Assembly (NCBI GenBank): GCA_008711295.1
Contig: VUYV01000015.1
Coordinates: forward strand, 7,201,631-7,265,630
DNA from: Anarhynchus alexandrinus
Taxonomy: Eukaryota; Chordata; Aves; Charadriiformes; Charadriidae
DNA length: 64,000 nucleotides
Direction of reading: 5' to 3'
Part shown: piece by piece, positions 41,826 through 53,246 of the stretch
Numbering within the stretch: the first letter of the stretch is position 1
How the letters are laid out: each line of letters begins with the position of its first letter
Notes under the pieces: generated by a model
What the model saw: only the letters and a program-made list of their open reading frames with translations
The model's database searches: none
Told to the model about the DNA's origin: nothing
Program-made: the position numbers and the translations under genes

Positions 41826-42607
41826 TTTTCTGAACTGCAATTTTTAAAAAAATTAAATCCAGCTTCCCTTCTGGAGGAAACATGCACTGGCTCTTACTAT
41901 GGGCCCACTAAGAAAATGTGTGTGGTGTGTAAAATGCAGAACCAACTTGACTGAATGTTAGCTCATTCAGTGATAGATCTCTAGAAGAGCTGTTGACCTG
42001 ACTCCAGCTACAGCTGGCAGATGAAAACAGGCATCTCCAGAAATGTTTCATTGCTTTTTAAGGTAGACAGGCAGGCAAATCAGCCATTGGGTGTGCTTCT
42101 CTCTCCCCACTGACTACAGAAAGTGATTAAATGACTAGCTTAGACTAGACAGTTAGCTTGTTCACAACTAAAACTAAGTGAGATTAATCCCAGCTTGATT
42201 CAAAGATCACCAAAGACGATGCAGAAATGCCTATTTACATTCTTGAGCATTGGTCATTACATCTTGGTCATTACACTTCTGAGAAGTGAATAAGGCCTCA
42301 TTCACTTCTTTTTGACACCTCTGTAGCTACTTTGGCTCCTGCTCAATACCAAAATGAGGCACTATGAGTGTACACAATGATGTAGAAGAGCAGATAGATA
42401 GATAGGTAGCCATAGGAAATACATTACAGCCTCCTCCATCGCTATGTTCCAGGGTTCACCTCAGCCTTCCTCTGACTTTGTAGCCTGGTGACTGGGCTGA
42501 GTTCAGTCCTCTGGTAAGTGAAATCCCATGCCCATGACCTCCAAGCTGGCTCGATGCCTACAGCACAGATTTGTCTGTAGAAAACTTCGTCCCCACCCCA
42601 TGGGCAG

Positions 42608-42672
42608 GCTAAGACGTCCAGAGATAGCATGACTTGCTCAAGACCCTATAAAGTGGAAGTGGCAGAGCCAAG
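42608..42672 (-). repeat. MIR-like SINE core relic
   Basis: The string TGACTTGCTCAAGACC, then AAGTGGCAGAGCCAAGACT, matches the reverse complement of the conserved MIR core (GCCACTTA...AAGT). MIR is an ancient amniote SINE whose relics occur in birds. The part outside the core is not recognisable. The match is better than that near 13.2 kb. Confidence 0.55.
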
Positions 42673-42839
42673 ACTATAGCACCTAACATGGATTAAACCC
42701 AACGTACAGATGACATTTTCACCCATCCAAATCACCCTCCTTCCTTCTTATATCTCTGTTTTAATTTCTTTCCTCTTTAAAAAGCATTCTAGTTGTTACC
42801 GATAGGGAAAGAAACCAAGAAAACAGGATGCTTTCATCT

Positions 42840-42873
42840 AAAGGTCATCATTTAATTTAAAGGTCATCATTTA
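42840..42873. repeat. Short tandem duplication
   Basis: Two adjacent copies of AAAGGTCATCATTTAA are separated by two bases, followed by a third degenerate copy (AATTCATCATCACTTAA). Confidence 0.75.
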
Positions 42874-43104
42874 AAATTCATCATCACTTAAAAACTCCTG
42901 GAAGAAAGGAGGGGTATCAAGTTGGAGAAGCTTTATAGAATGAATGGTGAACACAGAAGGACAGACTGGGAGCATCAATACTAGTCAAATATTCTCTGAA
43001 TATGTAATGGGAACTAAGATCAAGGTGACACATCTACTCAGCTCAAACTATGAGATTCCTTGGCTAAACAGGGGTTTAAACTCTCATTCATAGAGCCCAA
43101 AACT

Positions 43105-43312
43105 CATACAATCACCGATTAATTTACAATGGAAGGAACTTCAGGAGGTCCTCCTGTTCAGTGTGCCACTCAGCACAAGGCCTACTCTGAAATTGTGACA
43201 GGTTGCTCAGAGCCTTCTCCAGTGAAGTTTTGAGTATCTCCAAGGATGGAGATTCCACAGTCTGTCCTAGCAACCTCTTGTAATGTTTGAATACATGCTC
43301 CCAGAAGTACAC
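43105..43312 (-). mobile_element. Old CR1 LINE 3' fragment
   Basis: The minus-strand frame at 43124-43312 contains ESPSLEILKTSLEKALSNL, the ORF2 C-terminal signature of CR1. On the plus strand, GGAAGGAACTTCAGGAGGTC, GGTTGCTCAGAGCCTT and TCTCCAAGGATGGAGATTCC follow the usual order of a CR1 3' end. The terminal repeat is lost and divergence is high, so this copy is older than the one at 25970-26475. Confidence 0.85.
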
Positions 43313-46300
43313 TTAATAAATTTTCTTTGAAATTCTACAAAACTTCAGTGATTTGTCTCACAACAGATTTTCTTTCTATCTATCTCTGTAGCACTGCCAA
43401 AAATTAATCAACAGTCAAAAAAATTGTATGAGAAATAATTTGCTAAGTGACCCAGAAAATCTAATGAGTTTCGAGGTCTAGGACCACAAGCAATTTGCTT
43501 TCACCCCTAAATGAAACCATTATTTTTTTCACATAATGAAAAGCACTGCTGGTGGGATTCCTTTACCTGACTAATAATACCTCTCATTCTGTTCTAAGCT
43601 TTAAGAGACGTCAAAAGCTTAAAGGAAAAGCAGTAGGAGCCATAACACCTTTGCTGAGCTCAAAATGTTTTGCAAGAAACAACATTCCTGATTTTCATGT
43701 CATTTTAATTCCAGAGCATAGGACACAAAAAGCTGTGGACTACTCCAACATACAACATAGCAATATTTTTCATCATAAAGAATACAATCTCCTTGCAAAA
43801 TAGATCTATTGATGGGTGAAGGGGATAGATGTCTATAATACTTTGAATCTGCTCTTTGAAACTGGTATTTTTATTGTTAGCTGTCTAACTGGAAAGTATA
43901 TCAATTTCCACTGCAGGCCTAGGAAGCTGCCTATGCTAAGAAAACTCCACTGGTTGTAGTATTATTTCCAAAAATTTGGTATCCATTGAACTGGAGGTTC
44001 TTAATGTATGCATGGTTATCTGTACATCTTTACAATAAGTACAAACATAGACATCTGCTAAAACTGAATGATACTTGCAACAGAATGTTGCACTCTAGAA
44101 AAGTCATAAACTTCATGACTCAAGCAAGGAAAGAATATTAACAGATACAAGCACCTTACTAGCATACTGAAAAATATATCGGAATTGGAATATTAAAAAT
44201 AATAGAAGTTTAAAATTAACTCTCAAATAAATAGGATTGAAAACCAAGAAATTGGTTTTAAAGAGGAGATAACAGTTAATAGTTTGGAAACCACAATACA
44301 CTGAACGCTTGCCAGGATCACATGGAACATACAGTCCCTCTAACAAAGATCATCACGCACCATTTTCACATTTAAAAATCACTTACGGGATATTGACAGA
44401 AGCAGCAGTAAAACAGAACTGATAACTTAGCGCATAGTTCTCACTTTGCCAGTAAAAACAGGTCAACAGCTATTTCCTTCTCAGATCTCAACTCAGGATA
44501 TATATGAGTTCACAAATTGGAACTGTTGATTTTCCCGGTGTTATAGATCCAAAAAGAGGCATTTTGCTAAAACCACGCAAGTAGCTAAGAATGCAGAAAT
44601 ACTGTCAGTGTTTAAACTTGTCTCACAGAAAGATGCTCCTCTAACTTAGCATTAAAGGGCAAAGACAGTAGGGTGAGATTTCACTTCAGAGGTTGTACTT
44701 CTCTTTCTCTTCTTGAAAAAGAGAGCTAAAAGCTCCTCAGTGGCTCTAGGTCCTTGCTGGGAAGATCCAGAGAGACCCGGTGAGATTTTCAGTATGCTAT
44801 GTTTCTTGTATACAGGTAATTTTCCTAACAGAGACTGTAATGACAGTTATAAGCAATAAATTTAAATATTTTCCAACAATCCTTTTCACGTCTTAATACT
44901 TAAATAGTAAGAATCACACTTTTGAGAATTTTGTAAGGCAAATGTATCCTAATTCTTTGAGGAATCGTTGGAAAGTTGATAAATGAATGCTAAGGGTTAT
45001 AACTGATGATGATGAGCAAATGCAATAAAAAGTAATTTTCCTGGTCTGTGACTCTGGGTCCCATTAGAACAATTCACCTGACCAGCAACGCCTCCTCTGG
45101 CACCCTCTTTCCCAGTGATGAACTGTTGATTACATCTCTATTCTGTCACCTTCAGTGACCTAATAAGCCTCCCATATCCTAATTTAAAAAATACTTTCCA
45201 AGTAAAAGCTGGTCTGAAAAGGAGCTAGAGGTAAAATTAGCAAACTGACATTCCCAGAATTCAATAAAAGGGGTTATTCTAATTAAATACTATACCAATA
45301 CTGTCTATGGTACTAAAGCTGTACTGAGCCATTTGTCAAAGCTCTAGACAGCTCGCCTTGAGCTCTAAAAGCTATCTGTCAACTTTGCAACAACTTCAGG
45401 TTGTCCCTCCCTTCATGCATGGCTCCCCAGGTATCATCCACAGTATAACATGCCCATGGGTCAGAGAATGAACGGCTGAACTATTTAATGAGATAGGTTG
45501 TTTTCCATCCTTCCAGGTTTCCTTTCCCATATAAATCCTGGAGGTCAGATTCCTGGCTGCATCTCCTTCACCACATTCAGTGTAGTTGGTGATAGATCGG
45601 CAAGTATCACACAACTTTTTAATGAAAATTCCCTTACTTACTATTTTCAAAGTACTTCGATATCCTTTGAGAGAAGATGCTATATAAATGCAAATACTGA
45701 CTACTCCCATTTTCTCACTTTCCCTGACAGAACACCACTGTTTTTTAATACTTTTGAAATATATTTTTCTGCCTGAAATATGAAGTGAACTTCTAAAAAT
45801 AAGTTAATAATACAGTAAATAGAATAACAGCCAAGAATGAAATCACTCTGAAAAACCAGGGATTTAGATCTGGAGCAAACCAACACTGGTGGTCAAAAAT
45901 GTAGTCTTTAAATACCTCAGTGAAAAATAGTTGCAGTCTTTCAAAACCATGATGCATTCACATGTTCATGTGTTTTAGGAATCTTAAGAGTTATTCTAGA
46001 AACACATTTAGGTGCTTCTGTACATTGATCCTAAACCAAGCTTACTTTGGCCCTGTCCATTACAAAATTTGGATCATTTTTGAGCAAAAATCAAGTTGTT
46101 TGGTTACTGTTAATTTAAAATACTACACCTAATTACTCCATCAAATACCTTATTCTGATATATATGTGAAAAAGTCTTTTGAGGAGATATTTATGTACAT
46201 AAGCATCATGGCCTTCTGCCCAGAGGCAGAGTGCAAAGCAGCGCTGAGAACAGGGCTGAATGGGTGGCTGGGGAGTCACTTAGTTCTTCAAAGCAAAGCT

Positions 46301-49300
46301 GTAGTAGGACATGGGTGATGCATCATCCCTCTGTCGTGCAATTAATTGCAGCTACTGCAGCCTATGTTTGTGGTTTCTGCATTCCTGCAGGAATAGCTAA
46401 CTATTCTTTTTTTCCCCCATTAAATATTCTGTATTTTCTCTATTGGAATTTATCTTGGAACTACCGGTCCAGCATTTTTTGAATTCTTGGCTTTTATATT
46501 TTTCTCTTTTCTGTGATGTTTCAGCACTCTTAAAAACCTTGGCATGTAATTAGAGCATGTAATGTCAGAGAGATGCAGTGCTGCTAGCAGCCTCCCCTGG
46601 ATGTGATGGAAAGATTCATTATTGCAATCTCTCAACATATTGGTGGATAGTGGATACTAGATCCTAGATAAGAGATTTACTTGGAAACAGGAAATAAGAT
46701 CTTAAATCTCTTTCTTCAAGGGCGGAGCCAATGTCACATTTGTAGGGTCATATGCTAAGATACAGGATCCTTTCTTCTCCCATTCCCATCCACACACTGG
46801 TCAATTTGCTCTGCTATTTAGTTTAATGGGGTCCCATATGACCTGCAGCCTCAGCAAATGCCCTGATCACTCATCCCTAAACTTTACTCTTGTCCTCAAA
46901 TTAATATTCGTTTCATTAACTTGGCAGCATCTGCACAATGCTCAAATACTATTTAGGTAACACAGGAAAAAACACACTGCTACCCCAGAGAAGTCAAGTT
47001 GAGGCAAATCATATCTGAGTCAGATTTAACAGGACTTAATTTGACTTCTGATTTGTTTACACTTCATCACACAGTCAGTTTCCATTACGAACCCTCTTTA
47101 TTTCCTACTTCTATAATTCCACACCGTTCTCTTAACATATGAAACTATTACTAGAGTTAGTTAAATACTCCAAGACTTTTTTGCAATTATGTTCAGTGCA
47201 GGTGTTAACAGCTTCCTAACATACCTAAGGGAAACAATCTAAAGCACACACGAAGTTCAGCAGCCAATTGCAAGTGATCTTTAGCTCACAATCCCCTCTC
47301 CCATAACATGCATGCATCTTACAGATGTGCCATGCCCTTCTCTAAGCTCTCATTTTCTTCCATACAAATGTATTTTAATTAAAAAAAAAAAAAGACCGCT
47401 TTAAAACTATTTTTTTTGTGTTTGGAGTTGATTCACAATTTTTAACAAAGCAGATAAAAATGCAGATCACTATGGAGCTAGTCTCCTGCAAAAAGGTTTG
47501 CACAAATGTATCGGAAATGTGCTGTAGAGAACAGCACATACCAGCTGCAAGAAATCCAGCCAGACCAGGAGAGCAGCAGCAAACAGACGTTTTCCAAACA
47601 AATTGCCCCTTATTTTACTGTGATTACTTATTTACCTTCTACACGTGCTGTGGCTGCCCTCCTATTATGGCAGATTACCCCTTTCTCTCTGTTTCTGTTC
47701 CACTGCCACTCATGGAGTCCTGCTTCTTTCGCTCTTTGAATCGCGGGCTGTCCCCCTCTTTCACCTCCCCTAAGCGTCAAGCCAGATCCAGCCTTCACCT
47801 CTGCATCACAGACAGCTTCCACCAATGCTGGGTTCCATTTTCCTCCTGATGTCAAATTTCAGCCCAGCCCACCAAACCCACCCCCTGCTTTGGCTCTTGC
47901 ATCACGAGCTGGAAAGCCCTCCTATGCTCAAGACTTTGTAAGGGGTGTTTGCTGAGATGCAGCAGTTTTATTCACTCTGTACTTTACGCCCTATTTCTTT
48001 TGCAGCTTTTCCCTCTTATGTGACAAAAAGCAGCTGTTTGTGTTGGGGGAAGCGTCTTTTTTGAGCTTAATCCTTGCCTTTGCTGGAAACAGCTTTTTCA
48101 GTTGCTACAGTGGCACTGAAATCCCCTGGAGTTAATAAAACTTCTATGAGGAGCATTTGTATTATCAAGCTTTATTTTTGTATCTAAAAGAAGCATTTAG
48201 ACTGCCTTTGAGGAGGCTTATTTCTCTCAAAATATGAACAAGATTCTAAATCCAAAATTCAAAATCAATGCAACTTTTTATAGGTATGACTCCTGAAAAG
48301 AAAAAAAAAAAAAGGCAGAAGACTTCTTTCCTGCACAATTTTGAATCTACAGGTTAATCCTGCAAACTGTCTCACAAATAAGTTGACTCAAATACTGACC
48401 TGTTTGGGGCCACTCACATGAGTACAGTGGTAACACAAAATAGGTTAAAATTTGCAGAATCTGGGCTATTAGAATAATAGCTAATTGAGGTCAGTACTGC
48501 CTGTTACTCTTTGTTTAACACACAGCACAAAGCAGCTTTCTGCTCCTGCTAAAAGCCTCCAGGTAGATCTCCAGTGACACTGAACAATAACAACAGATTG
48601 ATGATGACATCTGGAGCGATGTCCCTGCCTTATCAACTCTCCATCACATTTTACACCTCAAATCAGGTTTGAAGTTTTAAAGCTGGATAAATGTGTGAGC
48701 TTGGTTAGATACACTCACGTAGATAAGGTAATGGGCAAAAAGTTACATTGCAGGACTTCTCCATTTCTGGTACAATTTGCAATCTCTGTAATTCTGCCAT
48801 AACTTAGTTTACTTGACATTCCCACTTAGAAAGTGCTTTCTCCAAGCTCTGGGCAACACATTCTGTTTAAAACATGTTACCATTAAATCTGGACTCTAAC
48901 ACAGTGAAATTCATGACCATATCATACTCCAATTTTCCCATTGGTAGATTACAACTCCCAAACCAGACACATTTGCAGGATTCCCTGGGAGAAAAGGGAA
49001 TAGAAGAGATAAAATATTTCTCTGCCACCCAAGTATGCACTTGGTGGAAAAGAGTCAGTGGTCATAAGGAGCTCCTAGCACCCTATACCCCACAATAAAC
49101 TCACCTCAGAGCCCTACAGTTTACGGGAAAGTTTCTCAAAACTTCTCATGAAAGAGTTGGGTTTTTATCAGAATTGTGAAGGTTTGCTATATATGTTTCT
49201 CCCTGTGCTTTTACTCCTTACTGTGTTTACACTTACAGAAATATGACTTCATCCTTTACTTACCACCATCGCCACCACCAGATAACAGTGGGCCAGCAGG

Positions 49301-49615
49301 AGATGGACAGAAAGGATTATAAACTCCTTAAGATGACGCTTCTGAATTTTTCAGAATTTTGTTTGCTCCCACAGAAAAGGCAGTAAAAAGGAAAGGGAGA
49401 ACAATGTTTTCATGAGATCCTGAGGCCCAAGGAGAAATGGCAAGTTCAGACTAAGTGCCTCAAGAGTGATTATTCACGGAGAGATATCCCTCAAAGAAGC
49501 AAAGCAGATCAAAAGACATCAATGTTAAAAATGCTGCAAAGGTGCATGCACAGGCTACTGAAGAGATCTGGTGCTTGTGGGCAGGGACAAGTTGAGGTCC
49601 TATTGCTTCCAAGGG

Positions 49616-49668
49616 ATATTTTTATCAAATAGTGTGTGTCCACAAAATATTTTTATCAAACAGTGTCC
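49616..49668. repeat. Imperfect tandem repeat, two units
   Basis: The word ATATTTTTATCAAA followed by TAGTGTG or CAGTGTC occurs twice about 32 bases apart. This looks like a local duplication. Confidence 0.7.
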
Positions 49669-52527
49669 ACTGTTACCATTAGAAAACCTTGCTACTTTCT
49701 TTTGCCCTGGTAGTGGAGCAGCACCATGAACACAGAGAAAAACATTAAAATATAAAACACGGTAGAATTAAAAACTCAGCAGATGGCGAGTGCTAATAGA
49801 GCATGCACTTGCTGGGAAAGCAAGATGATGCTGCCATTTTGCTATTAATGTCAAATGACATTCCCATAAATGTTTCCAACTCTGCTCTGATCAACATTTC
49901 TAAAGCAAGAGAAAGTATTTTGTCTAGAGCACCGCAATAACGATGATGTCCTGTTCTTTCAACCCATATACACAGGTGTCAACAACAGCGCTGCAGCAGG
50001 GCAGATTAAACAATCTGATGAATGCTCTGCGTGCTACTGCCAAGTCACACCGGGTGATGCTCACAAGTTGCTGCCTGGAAGCACAACTCAGACTCCACTT
50101 TATAATAGAATCTGCAATATTTGTTTTGCATCTACTGTGTGTGAGTTTGAGTTGGTTCGTATTTGCATTTTCAGCTTCTGGGGACAACAGGCAAGAAGGA
50201 GATAAGGCAAAGCAAGGCAAGAAAAGGAAAGGAAGAAGAGAGAGAGAGAGGCACAGCTAGTTTTAGGAACATAGTGAGCAACTTGGTATTTCAGCCCTGT
50301 TACTTACAGATGTACTACAACCACACTGCAAAGCTGGCAGATTACAGCCTTGCTCAAATATGCGTCCACAGCTTCCTTTCAGCCACGCTGGCTAACACAG
50401 CCTCAGGTTGCTAACCGTTTGGACACCACAATGCAGAAAGCCTGTACCCTCAGTGGTATATGTGCAGGGAACTTTGTAAGGGGTTAGTTTTGTTCTAATG
50501 GATTTTGTGCAGGCAGAAATCATAGAATCATAGAGGTCAAAATCCTAACAGGATTTTTAAAAAGGACTGGACAATGCAGATACCCACAGTTACATTAGAA
50601 ATAATAGCTCTAGAGATAATAATGACATGTTTTAGGAGACATAAACCCCCCTTCAGCTTCAGAATAGAAGCCAGCCATTAAACTGGTTATGATTACAGGC
50701 AAACTTCGCTGCATGGGCTGCTTATTTCAGAACTGCCAAGTGCCCCAGATTTATGCCTTTTTCCTCAGAAGCCGCAAGCAGCAGCCTCACTCAGAAACTG
50801 TATTGTACGCTGACCTGATACTGAAAGATGATACTAAGATAAATATGGCTACTTCTACTTTTTTTGCTATATTCTCTGATTACACATGTATCCGAAGCAT
50901 TTCACTGGATTCCACACAAATGAAAGCCCCAGAGATGTGAAGCTCTCTGTGTAGTCCTAGACATGCCTGGCCAAGCACAGGAGAGCAAGATGACAGGAAC
51001 TCAGGTTTTGCTAACACTTCTGCAGCTTCATGCCGTGAAGAGTGTACTGAGAAACTTAAACAGTAAGAAATTCTGAAATGTAATACTTTCCATCCAGTCA
51101 CCTCCAAGGCTAGGAAGGAAGTCCCAAGACCAAGCCAAATGCAGCTCAGCATTACTGCAGGGGCACAAAAATTGGCTGAGGACCAACACTGTTTTTCTTT
51201 GGAGCAGCTACCGGTTAGGATGGGGAGAGATTCCTTCTCGTGGAATTTCAGCATCCTAAAGTCTCCATCAAGGCCACTGAAATCCAAGCCTCCATAACCT
51301 CTTCTACATTACAACAGTGGTTCAGACAACTAGTAAGGAAATTTTTCATACCTCTTCTCTGTTTCTTCTGGGTTTCTCTCTGAAGTGGGACCTGATCTAA
51401 TAGGTAGTTTAGAAGATGGAGGAGCACTCTATTCCTAGGCACAAACAGAACAGTTGAATATATATTAGAATGATCATATTTGCCAGAGAAGACAAGAGAA
51501 GGAAAATTCACAGTCAGAGCTGGAATATTACTGTACCATATGCTTTCCAACAGCCAAGCACAACAGGGTCCCTCCACAATCTTTGCCTTACTGCACCCTG
51601 TTGTATTTCCACCTGGAATGACATATGGCAGTGCCTAAGAGAGAAATTCTTTTTTTTCCCTTTTTTTCTGATGTTGATGTAATTTCCCAGCTCTAAAGGA
51701 ACATTTGATTATGAAAAATGCTCAGGCCAAGGATAAAAAAATAGTTCCTATCTGTTCCCACTAATGACAAAAACACGTTCATTGACCTGTTGGCATTATG
51801 ACCAAATAAAAACTTGAAAGAATGGCTTGGATGCTACTTTGTCTCATGCATCACTGACAAAATTCACTGCTCTGCAGAAACATGATGCCTCACAGTTATG
51901 TCAGAGACACTAAAGAGTACAAATTTTTTTTCAGCTCCCAGGGAGTACTGGGGGAGAGACACATTATAAAAATCATCCTTCTGCTTGTAAAACAGAAAAT
52001 ACTGCTTTGTAAAGAACTGACCATGAACAAATGTTCAGCACCACAACAGATGCTTTTACCCCTGATTACAGTCAGTTTTTATAATGCCATTTTTTACTGT
52101 GAACACATCTATCATTATAGTAAACTGCTGCTAGATGAGGGAAGAAGTTATTTTAGGAGATGGGAGTCCCTGGTAGAATGAAAGACTACACAAAAAGCTC
52201 TTATAACTATCCAATCATCACTCAGATAAGAAGAAATATTTAACAGTGTTGTTATTGTAGCTGTAATGCTTTTCACGTTCCCACAGTAGCTCTAAGAGAG
52301 TTATCTTGGATCACTTCTGCTTGATGAGGGCTATATTGAGTCACCTTTTCCCCCCAAAAAAGTGCATAAAGTTGATTATTACAAGCCTCAACATAGTTGT
52401 GGTAAGAGAGGAAGATGGTGAAACTGTGGACTTCCTTCATCAGCCTGGATTAGTGTGATCATTGTGGAGGATTGTTCCATCCCCCTTTAGCAAGGGTGCC
52501 CTTCCTCCGGCTGTCTCACACTACGCC

Positions 52528-52930
52528 TTAGCCCTGTGATATCCATTGCCTCAAAGAAGTACCTCCGTCTTGGCAGGCTGTAGCCAGAGATAAAGTTTGA
52601 ATACCCCAGGCAGCTGATCCAAGTGGGCTTTGAAGTGTCAACTCCTCCACCCCACGCTTCAAAGTGCTCACAGCAGCTTTACCAATGAAGGAACTGGGCT
52701 GCCAGGTCTGGCTCAAGCTGGGAGTCTTCAGTCTCAATCTGTTCACTTCCTGAGTAATAAAGATCCAGAGATTCCTTAGAGACTTCAAATGCTGTACACA
52801 TGGGTTCATCAAGACGGCTTGTTCCTGATAGAGCTTCTTGAAATTGTGTTTCCTTCTGCATTGGCTTTGCTCAAGGCAGCCTTCTTTCATTGCCACTTGG
52901 CCTATGCCATTCTTTTTGATCAATTACAAA
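52528..52930 (-). other. Unrecognised protein-like stretch, possible pseudogene
   Basis: Two minus-strand frames stay open over the same segment: one of 131 codons ending at 52528 and one of 60 codons at 52679-52861. The second has an acidic, protein-like composition (SLDLYYSGSEQIETEDSQ, then LEPDLAAQFLHW and a stop), and the same frame is open again after that stop (SGYSLPRRRYFFEAMDITG). I do not recognise the family. It could be a decayed retrocopy, a transposon internal region or chance. No splice sites frame it clearly. Confidence 0.25.
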
Positions 52931-53209
52931 ACATATCCTGCTCCCAGATAAACAGATGTGACCTTTTCAGTGCAATCTGGCAGACGTTCTCAATGTAGCA
53001 AAGTTACCAGAAAGCTGAGTGGTAGCCCTTATTCAATTCACCCCAGAAAATCTGCCTGCATTCTACCTGAAGTAGAAAAACACTTTATTCTTTGTACTTT
53101 CCCTTCCTCTTCATTCTGTTTTACAAACAGAATTGAATGAATGCTACAACTAAATTTTCTTGAACCTTTGATAAAACATAACTACTTCTACACCCATATC
53201 ACCATATTT

Positions 53210-53246
53210 AATATTATATTATAATATAATATAATATAATATAATC
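53210..53246. repeat. ATAAT pentanucleotide microsatellite
   Basis: About seven near-perfect tandem copies of TATAA/ATAAT are visible. The tract is likely to be length-polymorphic. Confidence 0.9.

Larger units (their letters stand above)
41826..43104. other. Intergenic between CR1 copies
   Basis: No gene is seen. The stretch holds the MIR-like relic at 42608-42672, a short GATA tract near 42389-42403 and two small tandem duplications: TTGGTCATTACA-type near 42249-42276 and AAAGGTCATCATTTAA at about 42840-42873. Confidence 0.5.
43313..53209. other. Intergenic, no gene recognised
   Basis: Nearly 10 kb without a recognisable exon, RNA gene or sizeable repeat. Small structures are an imperfect tandem ATATTTTTATCAAA(T/C)AGTGT at about 49616-49668, a GA-rich tract at 50205-50255 and an isolated AATCATAGAATCATAG word near 50519. 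Open frames of 75-143 codons exist on both strands but show no protein family motif. The protein-like stretch at 52.5-52.9 kb is listed separately. Confidence 0.45.

Noticed and set aside
47418..47849. 143-codon plus-strand frame
   Set aside because: It has no recognisable domain and reads like translated noncoding DNA. No splice or promoter signals support it.
50517..50540. AATCATAGAATCATAG word resembling a CR1 terminal repeat
   Set aside because: The match is too short, and none of the CR1 3' untranslated sequence follows.
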